Assembly: GCA_015680685.1 (NCBI GenBank)
Contig: MNCI01025237.1
Coordinates: 1-22,056 of the forward strand
Source of the DNA: Gnetum montanum
Taxonomy: Eukaryota > Streptophyta > Gnetopsida > Gnetales > Gnetaceae
Length of the DNA stretch: 22,056 bases
Reading direction: 5' to 3'
Positions 9,460-18,789 of the stretch are shown here, in pieces. Each line of letters begins with the position of its first letter. The first letter of the stretch is position 1. The translations under genes and the position numbers were made by a program. A model generated the notes under the pieces. The model saw only the letters and a list, made by a program, of their open reading frames with translations, was not told the DNA's origin and did not search any database.

Positions 9460-9835
9460 AGTCTAGATCCTTTCATATAATGAAAATGCATCAAATTATG
9501 CCTTGGGCCATGCTTACAAAATTGGATAAAAAAAAACATTCACATTACATTCACTATGCAAGTTGAAGCATTATGGATGCAAAGCTGAATTACATCATAA
9601 TGGAGAAAGAACTAATGGCGATGGTGTATGCTCTAGAGAAGTTCAAGCACTATGTGCTTGGATACAAAGTATTTATGCACATTGAACACAATGACATTCA
9701 CTTCCTCATGAACAAGCCAATGGTGAGCTCCCATATCATATAGTGGCTAGTGATCTTGCAGAAGTTTGATCTTATAATGGTAGATAGAAAGGAAACTGAG
9801 AATGTGTTCATTGATAAATTGTCTCGGTTATGATG
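9460..9835 (+). pseudogene. RNase H domain of element B (decayed)
   Basis: NYIIMEKELMAMVYALEKFK (9590-9650) matches the conserved TTxEKELLAVVxALEKFRxY segment and includes the EKE glutamate. HYVLGYKVFMHIEHNDIHFL follows; the catalytic Asp of the expected TDH has become Glu (IEH). Then come WLVILQKFDLIMVDRKETEN and DKLSRL, the standard end of the domain (WxxLLQEFDxEIxxxKGxENxVADxLSRL). The preceding DASD segment is largely lost in a stop-rich stretch (9410-9540). It is in the usual place between RT and integrase. Confidence 0.8.
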
Positions 9836-10920
9836 GGATAACAAAGAGAAGGAGAGCTCACTTTTTGATCAATTTCCTAATGAGCTTCTCTTTACAAGTG
9901 CAATAAATGAATAAGTGCCCAATGAACCAAAATGGTATGATGGCATCCTCACTTACCTTATCACTCAAGAGATGCTATAAGATTTGGACTACAGGAAAAA
10001 AAATAGTTTCTTCATCAAGCCAAATGCTTCATGGAAATCAATGGACACTATCAACAAGATGGTGGGATGACTACTCTAATGGAGAGACCTCAATAGTGAA
10101 ATCAACTATTGGAATCCCTTAACATCTAGGACATTGACTTCATGGGTCCCATCAGGCCCATGTCAAATGGAAAGGTGTACATAATCATCATCATTAATTA
10201 CTGCACAAAATGGGTAGAAGAAATAGCCATCATTAACTATACATCATTTACTACTGTGCAGTTTGTACAACAAAATGTTGTAAATAGGTTTCGGATGCTA
10301 CATGCATAAATTTCTAACAACAAAACCCATTTTATAGGCACTACCTTTCGTAAGCTTATGTAATGCATAGGGGTTTAACATAAACTAACAACACCCTTCA
10401 AACCCTAAGCCAATAATCAAGTAGAAGTTACTAATAGGAAGATCACGAAGATCCTGATAAGAACTATAAGCAAGGAGAAATTGGAGCCAAAAACTAAACG
10501 ATGCCCTCTAGGCATACTACTCAACATGGAAGCTTCCTATAGGCTACTCTCCCTATGACATGGTGTATGGAAAATTACCAACTCTACCTATCCAATCCGA
10601 GCTCCATATACTTTCAACATCCTGTGACTTGGACCTTGACCTTAGCCTAGCAGAAAAATAAATATTAATCAACCGAAATGTGCTAGATGAAAATCAATTT
10701 CTAGTCCTATTCTTGAATGAAGTGCACAAAGCATTCAGTAAACAATGCCATGACCTTAGCATCAGGAAAGTGAAATTTCAACCTAGAGACAAGGTCCTCT
10801 ACTGGAACCCTAAACATGTATGCTAATGAACTAAGTTTCAAACATTGTAAGAAGGGCCATATATCATTTATGAAACCTTTCCTTCTAGGGCCATGATGAT
10901 CTAAAAACTTGAGAACCCAA
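9836..10920 (+). pseudogene. Integrase of element B (decayed, zinc finger missing)
   Basis: After RNase H a short linker is readable (9866-10030: FPNELLFTSAINE, KKNSFFIKPNASW), but the HHCC zinc finger expected next is not found; about 180 bases seem to be deleted. The core starts IDFMGPIRPMSNGKVY with the first catalytic Asp at 10136-10138, then NYCTKWVEEIAI. The second Asp has become Asn (SNNKTHF, 10313-10333, GAC to AAC). The Glu region is NNQVEVTNRKITKIL (about 10405-10455). Later segments SPYDMVYGKLPTLPI (10545-10590), LDLSLAEK and KFQPRDKVLYWNPK (10775-10815), then EGPYIIYE, match the C-terminal part of plant Ty3/gypsy integrases. No chromodomain. The open frame at 9907-10122 lies partly out of frame and is not a separate gene. 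Confidence 0.8.
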
Positions 10921-11859
10921 ACAAGAAGTAGTTAGTCAACACACAACAATTCAAACCTTTTCATGAGCCCAAGAAAGCCAATGGAAGCAATGCCTCAATG
11001 GATGGAAGACCTTGCTCAATCTTTCGAATCTCCTCCTTTCAAATAAGTCATGGAAAAGATGCCATCTATGCTAATCATTTAAAGTGGCTCCTTAGTTTCT
11101 CCTATTTTTTTTACACTTTCTTTGTTTTTATACTTTTTTGTTTACACTTTGTTATTTTCTCAGACTTTTGTTTTACAACATCATTAGTATTTTTTTTTCT
11201 TGAATATTTTTTAATTTATTTCATATTTTCTTTTATTTTGGTGTGAATTTTCCTTATTTTCTAATAAAATTACTTTATTACCAATAGGACATAGTGGTGC
11301 TATAGCTATTTACTAATGGTGGTTTCTACTTAACGTTTTTGATTACTAATGCCTAGTTTCTATTTTTGAATTTTGATGACTAATAACTAAGATAAATTTT
11401 TTTTTTCATGGAACAAGTAGTGAGTCCATGTCATCCACCCATCCACAAACTCTATGGTTTTCCTTATTTTGGAAACATGAGGTCTGTTTTCATTAATAAA
11501 ACCTTAATGAACTTGTGACCTTCGTAGCTTTTAGACTTGGAAATAATTCAAAGGTTTTAAAAGGTTGTAACTTGAAAGGGATTCAAAGCTATCTGTACCT
11601 TCTACCATCTTGAGTGCAATTTTATTTTTCATGGATCCCTTAATGTTCCATGTCAACCAATAATAGGAAGTTGAATAAGTCTTTGCATTGTGTGGTTCCC
11701 ATCCAAAAATCCATAAAAACAATGGAAATTCAAAGCACACCCCTTAGACACAATAAATGGGCTACAAGCACTAGTTATGGGACTAGAAAGACATGTTACC
11801 TATGCCTAAAGGTCCCCTCTCACCAAGGCCCTTTCTCAATTCTTGCATCCCTTTTCTTG

Positions 11860-11867
11860 TATAAAAG
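11860..11867 (+). promoter_or_regulatory. TATA-like box in linker
   Basis: TATAAAAG preceded by a pyrimidine-rich, relatively GC-rich stretch (11811-11858). Good match to a plant TATA box; no other evidence of transcription. Confidence 0.25.
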
Positions 11868-12558
11868 GAACAATGTTTGATTTGTGGAGTTAGAGTGATG
11901 ATGTGAACTCATTGAACATGGTTGGTTTTGGTCTGGACTAAGGATGGACTCTATCTAGTCATTTAGCCATGAATTCCATAAGGAAATTCTTGTGACCATG
12001 ATTTAGAACTTCATTCCACTCTCTCTGTCATCCATTAATACTTTCATAACCCACCTCACTACCAGTTATCCATGTTTTTGCCCAATGTCTTAGTTTGATG
12101 TGTTGAAATTCTTAAATAGATTCTCTAACTTTGGCCCTTAAATTCTTGTAACCATTGATCAACTATGGGGCCCATGGACTCCTTAGTTAAGGTTATGCAA
12201 GGGAAAAAAGGGCATGTGCCACTATGGGGAGGACCTAATTTCATATCTCATGGTTTGGTTAGTTAAGTTCCTTACTCTTAGATGTTGCTACAATCAATCT
12301 TTTGTGCACTCTATCATGCATCCAACTATGTGCTCCTTAAGGCATATTCCTTCATAAAATATAATTCTCTAGTCATTTCTCAGTTTTCTAAACTTCAAAA
12401 CCCTCTTCTAATATTTTCATCATGTTTATGACTTTTTGGGCTTCTATTAGGTGGCCCTTGTTTCACATGAAAACTCCTTGTTTATTATTACTTTGGACAA
12501 AGTCAATAGTGATCAATAACCATGTTGATTAGGCCTTGTCGACATAGCACAAAAATTC

Positions 12559-12566
12559 TATAAATA
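12559..12566 (+). promoter_or_regulatory. Possible internal promoter upstream of the third ORF
   Basis: TATAAATA followed by CC, a near-consensus plant TATA box, lies about 470 bases before the third reading frame and 150 bases before a splice-donor-like site. The sequence between is A/C/T-rich, like a plant leader. It would suit a separate mRNA for the third frame; this is inference from position and motif only. Confidence 0.35.
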
Positions 12567-12710
12567 CCATCCAACACTTTGAAATTTTTGTCATTTACCT
12601 CAAAATAGAATGGGATTTTTTGTAATTTTTCAAAGCCCAAAATCTTCCAAATCCCATAACTTTCACACCATTTTTCCAAATCACTCTATTCTTCGATCTT
12701 GTAGCTACCA

Positions 12711-12719
12711 AAGGTAAGC
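12711..12719 (+). promoter_or_regulatory. Possible 5' splice site
   Basis: AAG followed by GTAAGC (break after 12713) is a near-perfect plant donor. Candidate acceptors before the third frame exist (for example TTGTAG ending near 13056), but none stands out. Confidence 0.3.
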
Positions 12720-13029
12720 TCTTAGTCATGGAGGCCACAAACCTTAAGGTTTCTGATGAAAACTTTTAAAATTTTTTTAACTCCCCCAAAGGGTTAATGA
12801 ATAGAATATATATTAAACAATCAATTTTTGAGAGTGTAACCCTTCCAACAAACTTCAATAAACCTAAAATTACTTATTAATATTAAAATAGGAATAAAAT
12901 AATAATAGAAATGATCAAATTGACCATGATTAAAACTTAGCTAGGTGTAACTTTTTCAAAGAGATAAGGTATCCCAATTATTTCAAGTTATGTATTAAAT
13001 GCTAACCCTTGATCATGTTGTGATCATTG

Positions 13030-15858
13030 ATGACACTATGGCCAAAATGGTTGTAGGACAAAGAACCATCCTAACAAAAGGATAAACTATCTAGAGCTAG
13101 AAGGGAGTAGTCAAAAGAAACCTACGAGTAGGTAGTAGAAACTCATGTAGTGGAACCTCTTCAAGAGGAGCCCAAAGTGGAATCTATTTGATAGATTCCT
13201 AAAGAAGAGGCTATTACTAAACAATCTCATCAAGGAGAGGCACTAAGGTCTATATAAAGACTTAAGGTTACTTTGACATAATCCTACCTTGATACAATCA
13301 AGCCTCGCAATGTCCAACGCTTAGTTCTCTAGGAACTAAACTTTGGGTCCATTCTTAGAACATGCTCCACCAAATCTCTCCCATGTAACCAATCATCAAT
13401 TTGAATGGGTAGTGGTACATAGGAGAGACATATCTCTTCTAGAAAAGTAGAAAGGTAGGAATCACTATGAGAATCAAGGACATTCAGGTGTTCTACTTGG
13501 TGAAAGCTATTGCATAGGCTCTTAGTCTACCTGATTTAGTAGACCTAGAGGAAAAAATGAAGTAGACCTAATGGTGTTATGTGGTTGAAAATAAATAGTT
13601 TGGCATGCTCACACTAGTGGAGTGCATATACTTCAAGATAGTGACTTATCACCTCAATTTAACTATGAGGCATAGCAAGGTGACTAGTTTCTTTACCTAT
13701 GCATGTGCCACTTGAGGTGGAAAATTCCCTGTTAACCTTTCACAACTACTCTATCTAGAGATAGAAAAGTGTTTTAAGGAAAATTAACATGGGAGGAAAA
13801 CCATGCCATTTCCATGCCTTCTCAAAAAGCTTTGTAAATGGAAGGGATAGTCTACTATGCAAATGACAGAATCAAGCATACTTTCATTACCTCCTAGTCT
13901 AAAATGATGAAAGAAAAGACCCCTACCATGTCTAAAGAAGGGAAGCAACAACCACCACCTCCACCATCCACTCAAGAAACAACATCAGAGGCCCATGTAG
14001 CCATTGAGCACCTGTGTGAAATCTAAGAGAAACTTTTATGTGAGCAGGAGCAACAAGCAGTAACAAGTGATGGGGATCAATTTGTGTACCATCCTACAAT
14101 GAGTCACCTCAACGAAGTGGCTCAAACAATCAATCATATGGAGGGAAGTGGGCCAATATTCTTAGCCCAAAGAACATAGCTACCTGCAAGGTTGAATCCT
14201 AGTGCTCAAGAGGTAACGGTGTCTCTCTTGCAAAAATAGTAATTCCCAAAAATCTTTGGAAATGTCACTACCTTTTCATTATGCTTGGAGGATGGCAAGA
14301 GAATAACTATTTTGGTGATGCAACACTAAGGGTAGGAGATAGTAGTGAAAGTGGTTAGTAATTGAATTACCAAAGCACTAAATGAAATTATGGCATCTAT
14401 ACCAAACATTTCTACACTCAAAGATGTGCAAATATCCACATGAACTATTAGCAAAAGATTGAGTGTAGCCTAGTATGAGGAGTTGCTAAATCGATAAGTA
14501 GGAACTAGGCAACTAATACCTGATATCTTTGATATTCTAGATAACATTGCTACAATCCAATTGAAGCTACTTGTAGCAAAGGGAAAATGCATCATTTTGG
14601 AAGGACAATTCAAAATGACTCAAGAACAAAACCAATACTTGGCTATGGAGGTTGTTGAATTAAGAGCTCTCCTTGTTAATCTTGTGCTTCTCAATCTTGC
14701 ACTGACAAGAGATGAAGTTTTTCAATAGCTTCAAGATAGGCTTAAATAGGTTGAGGTAGGGATGGTGATGCCCATATTTGACCAATCCATTGCCAAGGCC
14801 AAGACATATTTAATTTAGAAGGACTTGGTCTAGACATGCCTAGAGAATGAGATGTTGATTGCAAAGAATCATTTCCTGGGAAATGTTGATGTGCAGAAAT
14901 AGCATATGCAAGAATTCTTCCATCAATAGCAAGAGCAACTAGCTAAGGTAAACACTAAACTAAGGAGATTGGTAGCCAAAAATAGAAATCTCTCTATGGA
15001 TAAAGTCTATGCCTTACACCAAAAAGCTATTATTGATATTATCGCCTAGAAGAATGAGGCTCTCAAATTTGAAAAGCTAAGAATCACTACAAAGATCAAG
15101 TTGACCTATATAATGAAGTTAATGAAAAACATATTTAGCTAACTAAGAAAAAAATTAATGAGATCCTCTAGAAACTTCAGCAAGTAAAAGAGATGTGGAA
15201 ACCTATCATTGATGGGATAGATGCCTACAACAAAGTAGGGATTCACATGAAGGCATTTCATATTGAAGAGATGACACAATACATGGAGCTTTCCAATCTC
15301 TAATATGCAAACCTGGAAATGCTAACTACTGGACAACCATGATCAAAGTTAGAGAAGTAGGTGTCCAAATCATACTTGTTGTATGAAGTAGAGTTTAAGC
15401 ATCATAAGAAGACCAAGCAAAAGCTTGAGATTGCCAACATTAAACTCAAAGTTCTCAGGGCAAGTTTCATTGATCAAAAATCAACTACTGAGAACCTATC
15501 TAGAAGAATGAATTATTATAAGGAATTGTAGAATGTAATCAAGGCATTCAATATAGAATGCAAATAATATGCTACCTAGTTCATTAAAGTTAAGGAGCTA
15601 TTCCCAAAAATTCCCTATCCTTGGGATGTGCCAATTTTGGCCCACATTGGCAAAGCTGTGTGCACCATAAATGATCCTAGAAGTAAGGAAGAGAAGATGA
15701 AAGCATTGTTGGATGCTTTTCATCTCCCACCAAAAGTTACAGCCACAATAGGACAACCACAATAGCCTCAACCATCAAGTGTGCCTGAAGCAAGAGAATG
15801 TCCTTTGGAACCCTAGGAGCCTCCACCACCTGGGACTATTTAATCTTCTTCATCATAA
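13030..15858 (+). pseudogene. Third long reading frame of element B: N-terminal plant-transposon-like domain plus long coiled coil
   Basis: About 940 codons with many in-frame stops and at least two frameshifts. Nearly all stops are TAG or TAA where the surroundings suggest Gln. The N-terminal part (13030-13400) is charged and hydrophilic. At about 13470-13900 a folded-looking domain contains QVFYLVKAIA, ALSLPDLVDLEEKMK, CYVVENK, GKFPVNLSQLLYLEIEKCFK and MPFPCLL. This resembles the pattern INxxxLIxxxI...LPFPSLITxLC of the so-called putative plant transposon protein domain found in many plant retroelements. A short Pro-rich linker (QQPPPPPSTQ, near 13950) follows. From about 14480 to 15560 the sequence is rich in Leu, Lys, Glu and Gln in a coiled-coil-like pattern (EQLAKVNTKLRRLVAKNRNL; KQKLEIANIKLKVLRASF). 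The C-terminus has PKIPYPWDVPILAHIGK and a Pro-rich tail. It sits where Athila elements carry an env-like ORF, but I see no signal peptide or membrane segment. Function unknown. Confidence 0.65.
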
Positions 15859-16033
15859 AATTTTATCCTAGTGTTCAATTTTGTAGTCCTAAATACCATA
15901 AAATTTTATAATGATTGTATATCCATACACACAAGAACTTAGTGTTTATTTGTGTTTGTAGTATGTTTATCATTAGTCAATAATTTCATATCTTCCCAAA
16001 TTTGCAAAGAACTCAAGGACAAGTTTTCATTCA
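15859..16033. other. Untranslated stretch before the right LTR
   Basis: AT-rich sequence between the third frame and the polypurine-like tract. The plus-strand open frames at 15952-16209 and 16130-16339 have no motif and overlap the LTR; I take them as chance. Confidence 0.4.
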
Positions 16034-16045
16034 TTCTTGGGGGTA
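16034..16045 (+). other. Possible polypurine tract of element B
   Basis: TTCTTGGGGGTA directly precedes TGATGCATC at 16046. A G5 run before a TG, just after the last ORF, is a common arrangement in Athila/Tat elements. No purine tract precedes the alternative LTR start at 16370. Confidence 0.4.
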
Positions 16046-16900
16046 TGATGCATCAACTAGGCCCATTCGTGCATGATTTGATGTCTTGGTGTGGCCCCAT
16101 TGACATAGCATATATTTTTACCTATAAATATGTGCTCACCCATCATGTTTATGGCAATCTTTGTGATAGTTATAGTGGAGCTCTTACAGTTTTGTCATTT
16201 GAAAGTTAGAATATTTTTCCAAGTGCCCACAATAGGAGTTAAGAGTGTACAAATATTTATTCAAGCATTGTTGTACCTAAGCACAATAGTATGTGCTGCA
16301 ATAAAGACAAGCTTTTTGATAAGCCTTGCAGCGCTTTGAAATAGATTAATAATTTATTTATGAATTTATTGTTTTATGTAATTTCCTTTAATCCTTTAAG
16401 TAATTAAATAATTAGGCTAAATTAATCTAAGTTATGCTATATTAAATCATGATTAATTAAGCACATAAGTACAACCACTTCGAGCATACGCTTGACACTT
16501 GGTATTCCTAGTAACGCTTAACATTTGGTAACTTAATAGCATTAAACATGTTCAATATGTGTACAACAAGTAGGAATAGATGCTTATGTTAGGATTATTT
16601 AGGTGTAGCTAGTTAGATTAAATTAGTTATTTAATTATTTTATTTTTATTAATTATTCTTTATCCTTATGTTACTTAAAACATAAAACATAAAAAATGAA
16701 AAAAATCAAATGCCTCAGTTGCACTTAACCATACCTTTGCATTTCATAAGTGCAATTAGGAAGATAACAATTGCAATGGTTAGTTTCACTTCCTAGATAC
16801 TAGTGCTTAGAATGCTATAAGTCCACAAAATTTGACCAGATCATGCATAAATGCTTAGTGATTTATATGGTTGGGTGTAGGGTCTACTCATTGCTCATCA
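16046..16900 (+). repeat. Right (3') LTR of element B
   Basis: 16370-16900 aligns with the left LTR; 16046-16369 has no partner at the left end. I extend the LTR to 16046 because it starts TGAT and ends ATCA (short inverted ends) and is preceded by a G-rich tract. Length would be about 855 bases. A TATAAATA box lies at 16123-16130, rather close to the proposed start. Comparison with the left copy shows mostly transition differences, about one per eight bases in the part I checked. The right end abuts copia RT coding sequence. Confidence 0.7.
16123..16130 (+). promoter_or_regulatory. TATA-like box in right LTR of element B
   Basis: CC-TATAAATA-TG, a good plant TATA box, 78 bases after the proposed LTR start. 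No counterpart exists at the left end because that part of the left LTR is missing. Confidence 0.3.
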
Positions 16901-17440
16901 CCTATAACTACATAGCCTTCAAGCTATTGTATGAAGATTTCTTCACCAAGATCTTCATGAAGAAATGTAATATTATTATCCTTCTATTCAATTTCAAGAT
17001 CTAAAGCAACCACAAAAGACATTAAAGATCGTATGTATGTTAATTTCACCACTGGTGCAAAAACTTCTTTATAGTCAATGCCCTACTTTTGAGAGTATCC
17101 TTTTCCTACAAGCCTTACCTTGTATACTCCTCCTTTTACCCTAAAAGCCATCTACACGCAATATTTTTTCTTTGAAAAGGAAGTTTAACAAGTTTTCATG
17201 TCTTATTTTTCATTAGTAAGTTTATTTCCTCATCCATAGAATCTTTCCAAGCTTTACTGATTTTTGAATTGCAAGCTTCTTTATAGGTCTAAGAAGAATC
17301 AATAATACATGAAACATATGAATCTAAATACTCAGGTAGTCTTCTTACCCAACTTGGTCTTTTTAATGGTTGATCTTCTTCTTTAAGGAGATCATCCCCA
17401 TCATTAGATTTATTGTCAACTTGTTCTACAACTTCATTTC
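16901..17440 (-). pseudogene. Copia reverse transcriptase, N-terminal part
   Basis: From 17440 downward: a linker (DDLLKEEDQPLKRPSW, RRLPEYLDSYV), then AWKDSMDEEINLLMKNKT and KLVKLPF, the standard start of copia RT (WxxAMxxEMxSLxxNxTWxLVxLP). GGVYKVRLVGKGYSQK follows, then GIDYKEVFAPVVKLTYIRSL, VVALDLEIE, FLHEDLGEEIFIQ, LEGYVVIG. The Asp of the usual QMDVKTAFL segment is readable as KDNNITFL, so the conserved MDVKTAF is degraded. A few stops (often at expected Gln or Trp) and at least one frameshift near 17150. The YVDD box would lie downstream and is absent because of the junction at 16901. Confidence 0.85.
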
Positions 17441-17990
17441 ATCTTAAAAAATCTTAATAAAATTTTCTCTCACATGTCGAATTCTTCTATGCCATGAAAT
17501 AATGGTGAAGTTCTCTTTTCAAGCATGAGGGACTTCAACTCTACCAACCACTATAACACCATCCAGTTGGTATAGTCTCTCACTCTCTTCTTTTTATCCC
17601 ATGGTTATGATAGATTTTCCCAAAAAAATTCTAGACTTTTTGTTTTGAAATAATACAAATATGTGAAAATCATCAAAATTAACAATAGATAATAAGTATT
17701 TGATGAGCTCAAGGACATGATGAACTTTAGGAATTATAATTATTCTACTATTACAAGATAACTTTACTTTACCATAGGCCTTAACTATACATGTTTCATC
17801 ATTCCCAAGAGAAAAAAGAGTAGACATAGCTTCATGGTATTCAAAAAATCATTTCTTCTAAGTGTAAAGCTATATGCAAGACCTAAATCGATATAACAGT
17901 AATTACAATTAGAATTACCTCTAGTTGTAACTACACACAAGTCTAGTATTTCTTCATCAACACCTTTCTTAGAGAAACCAAATCTAGCAT
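17441..17990 (-). pseudogene. Copia protease and GAG-pre-integrase domain; integrase core missing
   Basis: Near 17910 the frame reads IDLGLAYSFTLRRNDFLNTM, where copia proteases have DSGCSYHIT; the Ser-Gly of the active site is lost. 17594-17827 is open and includes LGNDETCIVKAYGKVKLSCN and IPKVHHVLELIKYLLSI, matching the MGNxxxCKVxGxGxVxxK and VxxVPxLxxNLISL pattern. LYQLDGVIVVG and SWHRRIRHVRENFIKI (17450-17500) are the GAG-pre-integrase motif (LWHxRLGHMS). Directly after it, within about 20 codons, the sequence becomes pre-RT linker, so roughly the whole integrase core is deleted. Confidence 0.8.
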
Positions 17991-18720
17991 CTTTCTCCTT
18001 TTTTCTTAAGAAATTTGCAATCCTTCTTCAAGTAACCATGCTTTTCACAATTCTAATACTTTGGTTTTCTCTTAAGAGCATCATTAATAACTTTCTTAAA
18101 TTTACTCAATTTGTATTTTCCTAGTCCTTTAATTATCATTTCTTTAGTAGGTGTATGGTTAGAGCACTTTTTTCAAAGTTCCTTAGTTATCATCCATCCT
18201 ACAACTTCATCAGAATTTAAAGAGATACTTGTACTAGTAATATTTTGAACAATATTTTCCCATAAATCAAGAAGTAATTACAAAAAGGTAATATATAGAT
18301 CTTCTTCATCCATCTTACTACTAATTGATTTTAATTGTCTTACAATAGTATTAAACTTAGTAAGATGAGATGCAATTGTTTTATTTTTAGATATCTTTAA
18401 CAACAATAAGTTCCTTTTAAGATGTAATTTATTTGAGTAAAAACTAGATTGACATATCTTACTCACAACATTCCATAATCCCTTTGTAGTCTCTTCATCT
18501 TGTAAATTTATAACCATAGGATTAGAAATTCCCTTATGAATTGTTCCTAAAGCTAGACGATCTAACTAATTCCATTCTTCAACTTTCATGCTCTCTAGTT
18601 TAATTTTAGTAATGCATACATCTTGTTTCTTTTCAACGAGCAAACCTTCCATCCTAAGCTTTTAAAGATTGTATTTGCTACTATTGAACTTTTCTATTTC
18701 TTCAAAGTACTTAGCACTAC
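17991..18720 (-). pseudogene. Copia gag (element C)
   Basis: Reads from about 18715. KFNSSKYNL then KLRMEGLLVEKKQDV correspond to the KFxGxNYxLWKxxMxxLL start of copia gag; the Trp is now a stop. The frame is open over 18278-18517: QDEETTKGLWNVVSKICQSS, NKLHLKRNLLLLKI and LTKFNTIVRQLKSISSKMDE match the UBN2-type gag (A-K-xLWxxL...YQxKSxxNKLxLxxxLxxLKM...HxxxFNxLVxQLxxxGxxxxDED). A zinc knuckle at 18016-18060 reads NCEKHGYLKKDCKF: the first Cys and the His of CX2CX4HX4C are both Tyr, each by one transition (TGT to TAT, CAC to TAC). Non-functional. Confidence 0.85.
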
Positions 18721-18774
18721 TCACAATCTTAATAGACTTAATGAGATAATATCCATGAGAATCAAATGAACCTT

Positions 18775-18786
18775 GCTCTAATACCA
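18775..18786 (-). other. Primer binding site, tRNA-iMet type (element C)
   Basis: The minus strand reads TGGTATTAGAGC, one C-to-T change from the standard plant copia site TGGTATCAGAGC, three bases after the LTR end. Confidence 0.9.
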
Positions 18787-18789
18787 ATT

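Larger units (their letters stand above)
10921..13029 (+). other. Linker between pol and third ORF of element B
   Basis: About 2.1 kb with no recognisable domain. 11080-11270 is strongly T-rich. Open frames at 10998-11246, 11531-11740 and 11650-11880 show no motif and I take them as chance. The stretch contains two TATA-like boxes (11860 and 12559) and a good splice-donor-like site (12713/12714). A nested insertion inside this linker cannot be excluded, but I saw no terminal repeats that would define one. Confidence 0.5.
4406..16900 (+). mobile_element. Athila/Tat-like Ty3/gypsy retrotransposon with extra 3' ORF (element B)
   Basis: Two related LTR segments in direct orientation (4406-4939 and 16370-16900) bound about 11.4 kb. 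The primer site directly after the left LTR is of the tRNA-Asp type known from Athila and Tat elements. Internal order: gag (5115 to about 7300), protease (7400), RT (8090-9330), RNase H (9460-9835), integrase (9900-10900), a 2-kb linker, a third long frame (13030 to about 15850), then the right LTR. Everything carries stops and frameshifts. In one 176-base stretch that I compared by eye the LTRs differ at about 22 positions, mostly transitions, so the element is old. No 5-base target duplication is found (ATTTT before 4406, CCTAT after 16900). The left end looks truncated. Confidence 0.85.

Noticed and set aside
10998-11246. 82-codon hydrophobic open frame as an env-like membrane protein
   Set aside because: The Phe/Leu-rich C-terminal part is what T-rich DNA encodes by default, and no start context or family pattern supports it.
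13784-13975. Minus-strand open frame of 63 codons
   Set aside because: It is the complement of the third reading frame of element B, whose plus-strand reading is far more coherent.
5115-15858. A variant genetic code (TAA/TAG read as glutamine)
   Set aside because: Stops at Gln positions suggest it, but TGA stops, frameshifts, lost catalytic residues and a transition-rich primer site occur too, and the elements are of plant nuclear type. Decay by deamination explains all of it.
16370-16900. 16370 as the true start of the right LTR
   Set aside because: It begins with TG, but no polypurine tract precedes it and the first nine bases do not match the left copy. 16046 has a G-rich tract and TGAT/ATCA ends. 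I kept 16370 as the alternative.
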